From the NCBI RefSeq assembly GCF_019669985.1, contig NZ_AP019782.1, positions 1,604,501 through 1,668,500 on the forward strand: DNA of 64,000 bases, in the 5' to 3' direction. Source of the stretch: Methylogaea oryzae. GTDB taxonomy: Bacteria; Pseudomonadota; Gammaproteobacteria; Methylococcales; Methylococcaceae. A program made the position numbers and the translations under genes. The notes beneath the pieces are model-generated. The model ran no database searches. It saw only the letters and a program-made list of their open reading frames with translations, and was not told the DNA's origin. This document shows positions 7,543 through 16,400 of the stretch, piece after piece. The first letter of the stretch is position 1; each line of letters starts with the position of its first letter.

Positions 7543-8514
7543 TCAGCACACCTTGTCGCGCGGCGTTTGGCCGGCGAAAAAAGCGTCCAGGTTTTCCAGC
7601 ACGCGCTGCCCCATGGCGATGCGGGTGTCGCTGGTGGCGCTGCCCAGGTGCGGCAGCAGCACGGCGTTTTCCAGCTCCAAGAAGCCGGGATGCAGGTTCG
7701 GCTCGCCCTCGTACACGTCCAGGCCGGCGCCCATGATGGTTCCCGCCTTGAGGGCGGCGATCAGCGCCTCGCTGTCCACCACGTTGCCGCGCGCCGTGTT
7801 GATCAGATACGCCGTGGGTTTCATCAAGGCCAGACGCTCGGCATTGATGAGGTGGGTGTTCTCCTGGCTGCCGGGGCAGTGCAGGGCGACGAAGTCGGCT
7901 TCCCGCAGCACGTCCTCGATGCTGGCGCACTGGCGCGCCTTGACGTAGTCGATCTTGTCCCGGGGCGGCTGCGAGCGGTTGTAGAAAATGATGTCCATGT
8001 CGAAGCCGTGGTGGGCTTTGTGGGCCATGGCCTGGGCGATGCGGCCGAAGCCGATCAGGCCCAGCGTCTTGCCGGTGACTTTGCTGCCCAGCATGTGGGT
8101 GGGCCGCCAGCCGGTCCACTGGCCGCTGCGCAGATGGCGCTCGCCTTCGCCGCCGCGCCGGGCGATTTCCAGCATCAACAGCATGGCGATGTCGGCGGTG
8201 CAGTCGGTGAGTACGTCCGGCGTGTTGGTGACGGTGATGCCGGCGGCCTTGGCGGCGGCGATGTCGATGTGGTTGTAGCCGACGCCGAAATTGCCGAGGA
8301 TTTTACAGCGGGGGTTGGCCACACCGATGACTTCGGCGTTGACGCTGTCGGTGACGGTGGGCAGCACGGCGTCGTAGTCGCGCATGGCGGCTTGGAGTTC
8401 CGCTACCGTCATAGGGTGGTCGTCGCGGTTGAAATGGGCGTCGTAGCGTTGGCTCAGTTCCGCCTCGACGGCGTCGGGCCAGCGGCGGGTGACGAGGATT
8501 TTCGGTTTGCTCAT
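7543..8514 (-). CDS. hydroxypyruvate / glyoxylate reductase (D-2-hydroxyacid dehydrogenase)
   Basis: A 323-residue NAD(P)H-dependent D-2-hydroxyacid dehydrogenase. The start at 8514 is set by a good ribosome site (GGAGG) 5 nt upstream; the frame opens further but without support. Visible marks are NFGVGYNHID, the coenzyme-binding GLIGFGRIAQA, the catalytic Arg in NTARGNVVD, the later Glu, and the catalytic His in LPHLGSAT. Between sgaA and glycerate kinase it most likely reduces hydroxypyruvate to D-glycerate. Glyoxylate reduction is a common side activity of this family. Confidence 0.9.
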   Translation of the reverse strand: MSKPKILVTRRWPDAVEAELSQRYDAHFNRDDHPMTVAELQAAMRDYDAVLPTVTDSVNAEVIGVANPRCKILGNFGVGYNHIDIAAAKAAGITVTNTPDVLTDCTADIAMLLMLEIARRGGEGERHLRSGQWTGWRPTHMLGSKVTGKTLGLIGFGRIAQAMAHKAHHGFDMDIIFYNRSQPPRDKIDYVKARQCASIEDVLREADFVALHCPGSQENTHLINAERLALMKPTAYLINTARGNVVDSEALIAALKAGTIMGAGLDVYEGEPNLHPGFLELENAVLLPHLGSATSDTRIAMGQRVLENLDAFFAGQTPRDKVC

Positions 8515-8562
8515 GTTTCCTCCGGGTAGGTCACCACGGCACAAGTTTTCTGCAGCCGTTAC

Positions 8563-8597
8563 AAAAACCCCCCGGACGCCGTGAAACGCCGGGGGGT
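8563..8597 (-). terminator. rho-independent terminator of the aminotransferase gene
   Basis: On the minus strand, a perfect 9-bp GC-rich stem (ACCCCCCGG / CCGGGGGGT, 13-nt loop) is followed by TTTTTG. It stands 23 bp after the aminotransferase stop and before the reductase start, so the reductase-kinase run probably needs its own promoter. Confidence 0.8.
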
Positions 8598-8619
8598 GTT
8601 TACCGCAGCTGCGGGGCTA

Positions 8620-9807
8620 TCAGCCGCGCGGCGCCAAGGGCTTGGCGGTTTCGCGCCAGTAGCTGCTGGCGGCGGCGATGCCGCTGCCCGGCGTTACCGG
8701 GATGCCCACGTCCAGCATGGCCATTTCCGCGCCGACGATGGCGCTGGACAGGCTCAGCTCGTTCAGGTCGCCCAGGTGGCCGATGCGGAACACCTTGCCG
8801 GCCAGTTCCGACAGGCCGGCGCCCAGGGACAGGTTGTAACGGTGGAAGGCGTAGTGCATCACGTCGCGGGCGTCGAAGCCCTGCGGCACGACGATGGCCG
8901 ACACGGTGTTGGAATACTTCTGCGGGTCGCGGCAGCACAGCTCCAGGCCCCACGCCTTGACGGCGCGGCGGGTGCCTTCCGCCAAGCGGGCATGGCGGGC
9001 GTAGACGTTTTCCATGCCTTCTTCCAGCAAGAGGTCCAGCGCCTTGCGCAAGCCGTACAGCAGGGAGATGGCCGGCGTGTAGGGGGTGTAGCCGTCTTTG
9101 TTGGCGTTGATGTGGTCGGCGATGTCCAGGAAGCAGCGCGGGCACTTGGCGGTTTCGCGCGCCTTCAGGGCTTTCTGGCTGAAGCACAGCATGGCCAGGC
9201 CCGCCGGCAGCATGAAGCCTTTTTGCGAACCGGCCAGGGCCACGTCCACGCCCCAGTCGTCCATGCGGAATTCCAGGCTGGCGACGGAGCTGACGCCGTC
9301 GGTGAAGAACAGCGCCGGGTGGCCGGCGGCGTCGATGGCCTTGCGGATGGCGGCCAGGTCGTTGGTGACGCCGGTGGCGGTTTCGTTGTGGCAGATCAGG
9401 ACGGCCTTGATTTCGTGGCCCGCATCGGCCTTCAGCAGTTCTTCCACGCGGTTCGGGTCGATGCCCTGGCCCCAGGGGATTTCATCGTACTGCACGTTGA
9501 AGCCCAGGCGCTTGGCCATGTCGATCCACAAGTGGCTGAACTGGCCGAAGCGGAACGCTAGTACCTTGTCGCCGGGGGACAGGGTGTTGGCCAGGGAGAT
9601 TTCCCAGCCGGCGGTGCCGGTGGCGGGCAGGATGAAGCACTGGCCTTGTTCGGTGCGGAAGACCTTTTTCAAATCCTGCAGCAGCGGCGTCACCAGCTGG
9701 GGAAACACCGGGCTGCGGTGGTCCACCATCTGCGCGTGCATGGCGCTGAGGACGGAATCGGGCACGGTGGTCGGACCGGGAACGAACAAATGATTGCGAC
9801 CAGGCAT
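8620..9807 (-). CDS. sgaA: serine-glyoxylate aminotransferase
   Basis: A 395-residue class V PLP aminotransferase that should convert glyoxylate and serine to glycine and hydroxypyruvate, feeding the neighbouring reductase. Marks: FVPGPTTVPDSV at the N-terminus, HRSPVF, PATGTAGWE, the FFTDGVSSVAS metal-free PLP Asp region around 170, and the Schiff-base lysine at residue 196 (AGSQKG). The length matches methylotroph serine-glyoxylate aminotransferases (about 400). A ribosome site, AAGGAAA, lies just ahead of the ATG. Alanine-glyoxylate specificity is the main alternative; the adjacent hydroxypyruvate reductase favours serine. Confidence 0.9.
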   Translation of the reverse strand: MPGRNHLFVPGPTTVPDSVLSAMHAQMVDHRSPVFPQLVTPLLQDLKKVFRTEQGQCFILPATGTAGWEISLANTLSPGDKVLAFRFGQFSHLWIDMAKRLGFNVQYDEIPWGQGIDPNRVEELLKADAGHEIKAVLICHNETATGVTNDLAAIRKAIDAAGHPALFFTDGVSSVASLEFRMDDWGVDVALAGSQKGFMLPAGLAMLCFSQKALKARETAKCPRCFLDIADHINANKDGYTPYTPAISLLYGLRKALDLLLEEGMENVYARHARLAEGTRRAVKAWGLELCCRDPQKYSNTVSAIVVPQGFDARDVMHYAFHRYNLSLGAGLSELAGKVFRIGHLGDLNELSLSSAIVGAEMAMLDVGIPVTPGSGIAAASSYWRETAKPLAPRG

Positions 9808-9970
9808 TTCGGTTTCCTTGTGGGTTGATGGGGTTGTGAACGGAATCTCGGGTCGTCGGCTGGGGTTGGAAAGCCGGACAGAATCGCGGCCCGAAACGGG
9901 CGAGAATGGCTTAAATCATGCCACAGCGCCCGTTTTGCTTCAAGGTTGCCGCCGCTGCGGCGGCCCGGAT

Positions 9971-12055
9971 TCAGCCGGCGAGGAGCTTTCGGGCGAATTC
10001 GTCCGCCGGCAGCGGGCGGCTGAATAAATAGCCCTGGAAGGCGTGGCAGCCCTGCTTTTCGAGAAATTCGACCTGCGCGTCGTTTTCCACCCCTTCGGCA
10101 ATCACGTGCAAGCCCAGGTTGCAACCCATGCCGATGATGGTTTGCACGATCACCTTGTCGCCGGGATCCGTGTCGATGTCGCGGACGAAGGATTGATCGA
10201 TTTTCAGCTGGTCCAGGGGCAGGCGCTTGAGATAGGACAGGGAGGAATAGCCGGTGCCGAAATCGTCCATGGAGAAGCCGATGCCCAAGCTACGCAGGGC
10301 GGACATTTTGCGAATGGCGTCGTCGATGTCGTCCAGGATCACGCTTTCGGTCAATTCCAGCTTCAGCCGTTCGGCGGCGACGCCGCTGCGTTGCAGCAGC
10401 TCGCGCACCTGGCTGACGAAGTCCGGATGGCGGAACTGGCGGGCGCTGACGTTGATCGCCAGCACGAAGCGCTCGTTCGGCCAGGCTTGGGACCAGGCGT
10501 TGATTTGGGCGCAGGCGGTTTCCAGCACCCACAGGCCGATGGGCACGATCAGGCCGGTTTCCTCCGCCAACGGAATGAAACTGGCGGGCATGACCAAGCC
10601 TCGTTGGGGGTGTTGCCAGCGCAGCAGCGCTTCGGCGCCGACGACGCGGCGGGCGCTGTCCACCTGCGGTTGGTAATAAAGCACCAGTTGGCCGTCCGTT
10701 AGGGCGCGGCGCAAATCGGTTTCCATGGCGATGCGGGTTTCCAGGGCTGCCTGCATCGCCGGGTCGAAGAAGCGCAAGGTGTTGCGGCCGGCGTCCTTGG
10801 CTTCGTACATGGCGGTGTCCGCGTGTTTCAGCAGTTCGTCCACGCTGGCGTCGTCGCCCTTGAACAAGGTGATGCCGATGCTGGAACTGCCGTGATGCTC
10901 GTAGCCGTTCAGGGAGTAGGGCCGGCTGAGGGCGTCGAGTATTTTTTCTCCCACCGTGCGGGCCTGGGTCATAGCCTGTTCCGATTCCTCGCCCAGCGAC
11001 TCCAGCATGACCACGAATTCGTCGCCCCCCAGTCGCGCCACGGTATCGCTTTCGCGCACGCAATCGCGCAGGCGCTGGGCGGTTTCCACCAGCATCAGGT
11101 CGCCGACGTCGTGGCCTTGGCTGTCGTTGAGGGTCTTGAAACGATCCAGGTCGATGAACAGGATGGCCCCATGACTGTGGATGCGGTGGCCGACGACGCG
11201 TGCCTGCTCGAGGCGATCCAGCAGCAGCCGGCGGTTGGGCAGCGCGGTCAGGGGATCGTAAAACGCCAACTGGAAAATCCGCTTTTCCGCCGCCTTGCGC
11301 AACGTGATGTCGGTGAAAGTGCCGACGTAATGGGTGACGGCGCCTTCGGCTTCGGTGACGGCGGTGATGGTGAGCCATTCCGGGTAGACGTCGCCGTTTT
11401 TGCGTCGGTTCCAGATTTCGCCCTGCCAATGGCGTTTATGCAGCAGGTCTTCCCAGAGATTGCGGTAGAACGCCGCGTCGTGCTGGCCGGACTTGAGCAT
11501 GGACGGGGGGCGGCCGATGGCTTCTTCGGCGCTGTAGCCGGTAAGTTCGGTGAAGGCGCGATTGACGCGCAAAATGACCGCGGTGGCGTCGGTGACGACG
11601 ATGCCCACTTGCGCGTCGAAAGCGGTGGCGGCGATGCGAAGCGCGGCGTTGGCTTCGCTCAGCTCCTGCCGCTGGCGATACAGGCGGAGGAATACCTGGA
11701 CTTTGGCCCTAAGGATGTGGTCGCTGACCGGCTTGGCGAGGTAATCGGTGGCGCCGGCCACATAACCGCGGATGTTGTCTTCCAGCGCCTTGTAGGCGGC
11801 CGATAGGAAAACCACCGGCGTGGCGCGGGTGCGCGGATCGGCGCGCAGTTGTTCGCACACTTCGAAGCCGTTCATTTCCGGCATGCTGACGTCGAGCAGG
11901 ATCAGCGCGTAATCGGTTTCCAGCGACAGGGACAGGGCGTCGAAGCCGTTGGCGGCCTCGTGGATTTCGGCGTCGATGTTTTTCAGTACCGTGCGCACCG
12001 CCAGGCGGTTGTTGGCGTTGTCGTCGACCACCAGGATCTTGGGGCTGCTGATCAT
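9971..12055 (-). CDS. response regulator with PAS, GGDEF and EAL domains
   Basis: A 694-residue c-di-GMP enzyme. An N-terminal receiver (residues 5-125, phospho-Asp 55 in LLDVSMPE) is followed by a PAS/PAC domain (about 140-265), a GGDEF domain with an intact RLGGDEF active site, and an EAL domain with EALLRW and the DDFGTGYSSLSYL motif. It could make or break c-di-GMP, with phosphorylation setting the balance. It is the last gene of a four-gene operon; its start overlaps the CheB stop by four bases. The likely phosphate donor is the giant hybrid kinase at the head of the same operon. Confidence 0.93.
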   Translation of the reverse strand: MISSPKILVVDDNANNRLAVRTVLKNIDAEIHEAANGFDALSLSLETDYALILLDVSMPEMNGFEVCEQLRADPRTRATPVVFLSAAYKALEDNIRGYVAGATDYLAKPVSDHILRAKVQVFLRLYRQRQELSEANAALRIAATAFDAQVGIVVTDATAVILRVNRAFTELTGYSAEEAIGRPPSMLKSGQHDAAFYRNLWEDLLHKRHWQGEIWNRRKNGDVYPEWLTITAVTEAEGAVTHYVGTFTDITLRKAAEKRIFQLAFYDPLTALPNRRLLLDRLEQARVVGHRIHSHGAILFIDLDRFKTLNDSQGHDVGDLMLVETAQRLRDCVRESDTVARLGGDEFVVMLESLGEESEQAMTQARTVGEKILDALSRPYSLNGYEHHGSSSIGITLFKGDDASVDELLKHADTAMYEAKDAGRNTLRFFDPAMQAALETRIAMETDLRRALTDGQLVLYYQPQVDSARRVVGAEALLRWQHPQRGLVMPASFIPLAEETGLIVPIGLWVLETACAQINAWSQAWPNERFVLAINVSARQFRHPDFVSQVRELLQRSGVAAERLKLELTESVILDDIDDAIRKMSALRSLGIGFSMDDFGTGYSSLSYLKRLPLDQLKIDQSFVRDIDTDPGDKVIVQTIIGMGCNLGLHVIAEGVENDAQVEFLEKQGCHAFQGYLFSRPLPADEFARKLLAG

Positions 12056-12618
12056 GCCTGCTCCAGCGCTGCGCGCAACAAAGAGGCGATTTCCTCGATA
12101 TTGGCGACGTAATCCACGTCCACCGCTTCCACCACCGCCGCCGGCAGGGTGTGGATGTCCGTTTGCAAGGGGTCCAATACGATGGTCAGCCCGCCCAGCT
12201 CCTTGACCGCCGCCATGCCCTGCACGCCGTCGGAATTGGCGCCGCTCAAGGCCACGGCGATGAGGTCTTTCTCGAACGCCTCGGCGGCGCTTTGGAACAA
12301 AACATCGATGCTGGGGCGCACGGATTTCACCGGCGGGTCCACGGACAGGGCCAGGCGGCCGGACTTTTCCACCAGCAGGTGGTAATCGGGCGGCGCGACA
12401 TACACCATTCCCGGTTCCAGCGGCGATTTATCCTCCGCCATGACCACCCGCAACGCGGTGGAGGACGCCAATACCTCCACCAAATCGCAGTCCTCGCCCG
12501 CCGGCAAATGGGCTACCACGGCGATCGGCATGGGGTAGGAGGCGGGGAGGGCGGCGAATATGTGCTGGGCCAGGGGGATGCCGCCGGCGGAGAAACCGAT
12601 GGTCAGCAGCCTATACAT
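12052..12618 (-). CDS. CheB-type methylesterase (stand-alone catalytic domain)
   Basis: A 188-residue protein consisting only of the CheB catalytic domain, without the usual receiver. The expected catalytic triad is visible: Ser10 in GFSAGG, His37 in VVAHLPAG, and an Asp in LSGANSDGVQG. CheB enzymes remove methyl esters or deamidate receptors. It overlaps the CheR gene by 8 nt. No chemoreceptor, CheA or CheW is nearby, so its target is probably a protein of this operon or a remote receptor (inference). Confidence 0.9.
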   Translation of the reverse strand: MYRLLTIGFSAGGIPLAQHIFAALPASYPMPIAVVAHLPAGEDCDLVEVLASSTALRVVMAEDKSPLEPGMVYVAPPDYHLLVEKSGRLALSVDPPVKSVRPSIDVLFQSAAEAFEKDLIAVALSGANSDGVQGMAAVKELGGLTIVLDPLQTDIHTLPAAVVEAVDVDYVANIEEIASLLRAALEQA

Positions 12619-13456
12619 GGTTTTCTCCGAACGCTTTCCGGTATACGCGGCAGTGCTCGTCCAGAGTCAATATGCCGGTCGAACCGATCGGGCTTTCCGC
12701 CCGGCCCAGCATCAAATAACCGCCCCTTTGCAGGCTGCGCGAAAATACGCCGAGCACCCGTTCTTGCAACTTCTCGTCGAAATAAATCAGCACGTTGCGG
12801 CAAACGATGAACTGAACCTCCAGGAAGTCGTCGTCGGTGACCAGATTGTGTTGGAGAAATTCGATGGACGTTTTGAATTCCTCGCGGATGGCGATTTCGT
12901 CGCCGTTGTGTTCGAAATAGTCGTCAAAATTGCCGCTGCCGCCGGCTTTTTCGTAGTTGTGACGCCATTGTTCGAGATTGCGTTGCGGCCATCGGCCTTC
13001 ACGGGCTTCCGCCAGCAGGTCGGGATTGATGTCGGTGGCGACCAGGCGGGTTTTTTTCGTCAATCCCGCCTCGTGCAACAGGATGGCGAGGGTGTAGGTT
13101 TCCTCGCCTCGGCCGCAGCCCGCTTGCCACAGGTTGATGTGGGGAAAACTGTCCAGGCGAGGCAGCACTTCCGCGCGGATGCAGCGCCATACCTGGGGGT
13201 CGCGGAAAAACTCCGAGGCCGCCACGACGATGCGGTTGACCACGGTTTGCGCCACCCGTTCGTCGTAAAGCAGGGGCGGCAGCAGCTGCGAGAGGTGCTC
13301 CACTTCATAGTACTCGCCTAGCAGTTTGAGGCGCCGCTTCAGCGAGGCGCGGGCGTAGCCGGTGAAGTCGTAGCCGTAGCGATCCTTCAGCGCCGTCAAC
13401 AGCAGCCCCACTTCCACGTCCTCGACGCGGTGATTGCGCCAGCCGCTTAAAACCAT
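12611..13456 (-). CDS. CheR-type protein-glutamate methyltransferase
   Basis: A 281-residue CheR methyltransferase with the N-terminal helical domain (YGYDFTGYARASLKRRL) and a SAM-binding Rossmann domain (WQAGCGRGEETYTLA, then LVATDIN). The NVLIYFDEKLQERVL segment near the C-terminus is typical of the family. Its start overlaps the hybrid kinase stop by 10 nt and its stop overlaps CheB by 8 nt, so the three are translationally coupled. Such CheR/CheB pairs next to multi-sensor kinases recur in proteobacteria and need not act in flagellar chemotaxis. Confidence 0.92.
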   Translation of the reverse strand: MVLSGWRNHRVEDVEVGLLLTALKDRYGYDFTGYARASLKRRLKLLGEYYEVEHLSQLLPPLLYDERVAQTVVNRIVVAASEFFRDPQVWRCIRAEVLPRLDSFPHINLWQAGCGRGEETYTLAILLHEAGLTKKTRLVATDINPDLLAEAREGRWPQRNLEQWRHNYEKAGGSGNFDDYFEHNGDEIAIREEFKTSIEFLQHNLVTDDDFLEVQFIVCRNVLIYFDEKLQERVLGVFSRSLQRGGYLMLGRAESPIGSTGILTLDEHCRVYRKAFGENHV

Positions 13457-16400
13457 TTGGACAACACCGCGAGGAGATGGCTGGTATCCACCGGCTTAGC
13501 CACGTAATCGTTGGCGCCGGCGGCGAGGCAGAGCTCCACGTCGCCGGGCATGGCCTTGGCGGTGATGGCGATGACGGGCAAGTCCCGGTGGCCCAGTTCG
13601 CGGATACGGCGGATCAGTGCGTAACCGTCCATGCCGGGCATCATGATGTCCGACAGCACCGCATCGAAATTTTGTTGGGCCAAGGCTTCCAAGGCTTTGG
13701 GGCCGTCCGACGCCACTTCCACGGTATAGCCTTTCCCGCGCAGCGCTTTGGCCAAGGCGAACAGGTTGCGCACGTCGTCGTCCACCAGCAACAGGCGTCG
13801 GCCCAGTCGGGGAGGTGCGGCGGGTTGCGCCGGCTCGGCGGCGCGGCCGCCGCTGTTCAGGGCGAGCAGCACTTCCTCGCGCAGGCGTTCGTTGGTCTTG
13901 CCCTTGGTGACCACCGCGTCGGCGTGTTCTCTCAGTTGGTACAACTCCTCGGAACTGAGCTCCCGAGCCGAATAGACCACGACCGGCGGCAGGGTTAAGG
14001 CTTCGCCGGCAGCTCGTCGCAGCCAGTCGAAGCCGGTGGTGTCCGGCAGCATGAGATCGAGAATGACCGCGGCGATTCCGCCTTGCCGCAACTGCTGCAG
14101 GGCCGCGTCGCCGGTTTTGGCCGGCACCAATTCCAACGGGTCGTCGCGGAACAGGGTGCGCAGGGCCAGCACGTCGGCGTCGCTGTCTTCCACCAGCAAA
14201 ACCCGGCGGTGGATTTTGGCGCTTTGCTCGACCATGGCATGGAGGGCTACGGCGATGGCGTCCCGCGTTACCGGTTTTTTCAGGAATCCGAGGGCGCCCA
14301 GGGTCTTGGCTTCGCCGGTGTCGACGGCGCCCGACATGATATAGACCGGGATATTCTCGGTGGCGGGCGCGTCTTTCAGCTGGCGCAGCACTTCCATGCC
14401 CTGTATGCCGGGCAGGCCCAGGTCCAGCAGTATGCCGATGGGGCGTTCGCGTTCCAGGTGCGCCAAGGCTTGCTCGCCGCTGCTCGCGCTGATGACGGCG
14501 AACCCCAGGGTGTCGATGAGGCGTTCCAGTATCGTCACCAGGCGCGCATCGTCTTCCACCACCAGAATGGGGGCGCCCGGGCGCTCGGCGGGCGGCCGTC
14601 CCGACGTCGGTGCAGTGGCCGGCGCGGCGGGGACCGGCGCCGGCGCGGCGGCGTTGAAGGGCAGTTTCACCGTGAAGGTGCTGCCGCGCCCCGGCGTGCT
14701 GGATACGGTGATTTCGCCGCCCATCAGCGCCGCCAGCCGGCGGCTGATGGTCAGTCCCAGGCCGGAGCCGCCGTATTTGCGGGCGGTGCTGCCGTCCATT
14801 TGCTGGAACGCGCCGAAGATCAAATCCAGTTTGTCCGGCGGAATGCCGATGCCGGTGTCCTGTATTTCAAAGCGTAGCGCGTCGCCGTCGGGCAAGGCGG
14901 TCAATTTGACCGAACCGGCTTCGGTGAATTTCACGGCATTGGACAGCAGATTGGTCAGCACCTGGATTAGCCGTTGCTGGTCGCCGCGAATATTGCCCGG
15001 CAGGGAAGGGGCCGCGTCGATTTCGAAAGCGATGGCCTTTTTCTCCGCCAGGGGCGTGAACACGCGGCGCAGATAGGCGAACACGTCCGCCAGGAGGAAG
15101 TCCTCCGATTGCACTTCCAAACGGCCGGCCTCGATTTTGGACAGGTCGAGGATGTCGTTGATTAGCGTCAGCAACTGGTTGCCGCTTTCGTGGATGACCG
15201 AGGCCGATTCCACCTGTTCGGTGCTCAAGTTGCCCGCGGCGTTTTCCGCCAGGTCCTTGGCCAGGATCAGCACGCTGTTGAGGGGGGTGCGCAGTTCGTG
15301 GGACATATTGGCCAGGAATTCGGATTTGTAGCGATTGGCCCGCTCCAGTTCCGCCGCTTTGCCTTCCGCCTCTTGGCGGGCCTGTTCCAGCTGTTGCCCC
15401 TGCAGTTCCAGCGCTTGGTTCTTGTGCGCCATTTCCTCCTGCTGGGCGCGCAACTCTTCTTGATTGGCTCGGAGTTCCTCGTTTTGCGCCTTGAGCTCCT
15501 CCGATTGGCTGCGCAACTCTTCGGCCAGGGATTTCAGTTCCTCGCTGCTTTGCCGCAAGGCTTCCTGTTGGCGCTTTTGCTCGGTGACGTCGCGGGCGGC
15601 GGCGAACACGCCGGCCACTTTGCCTTCGCGGTCGTTGTAAACGCAGGCGTTGTAGAGCACGTCGGTGATTTTGCCCGAGGCGTGGCGGATCGCCAGCGGA
15701 TAGTCGGCCACCGATCCCTGGGAAAACACCTGGCGGTAGCCGGCCCGCGCTTGCTCCGGTTCGGTGAAGTAGTCGCAGAAATCGCTGCCGATCAGCTGCT
15801 CCCGCGCCACGCCGGTGACGGCTTCGGTGGCGTGGTTGACGTCCATGATCTTGCCGTCGACGCTGATGGTCACCAAGGGGTCCAGGCTGGCCTCGATGAG
15901 GCTGCGGGTATAACGCGAGGCTTCTTCCATGGCGATGGCTTGGCGTTTTTGTTCGGTGACGTCGCGGGCGGCGGCGAATACGCCGGCCACTTTGCCTTCG
16001 CGGTCGTTGTAAACGCAGGCGTTGTAGAGCACGTCGGTGATTTTGCCCGAGGCGTGGCGGATCGCCAGCGGGTAGTCGGCCACCGATCCCTGGGAAAACA
16101 CCTGGCGGTAGCCGGCCCGCGCTTGCTCCGGCTCGGTGAAGTAATCGCTGAAATCGCTGCCGATCAGCTGGTCTCGCGCCACGCCGGTGACGGCCTCGGT
16201 GGCGCGGTTGACGTCCATGATCTTGCCGTCGACGCTGATGGTCACCAAGGGGTCCAGGCTGGCCTCGATGAGGCTGCGGGTATAACGCGAGGCTTCTTCC
16301 ATGGCGATGGCCTGGCGTTTTTGTTCGGTGACGTCGCGGGCGGCGGCGAACACGCCGGCCACTTTGCCGTCGCGGCCGTTATAAACGCAGGCGTTGTAGA

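Noticed and set aside
6577-8529. A 650-codon open frame antisense to glycerate kinase and hydroxypyruvate reductase
   Set aside because: It mirrors two well-recognised genes in GC-rich DNA and encodes no recognisable motif; a shadow frame.
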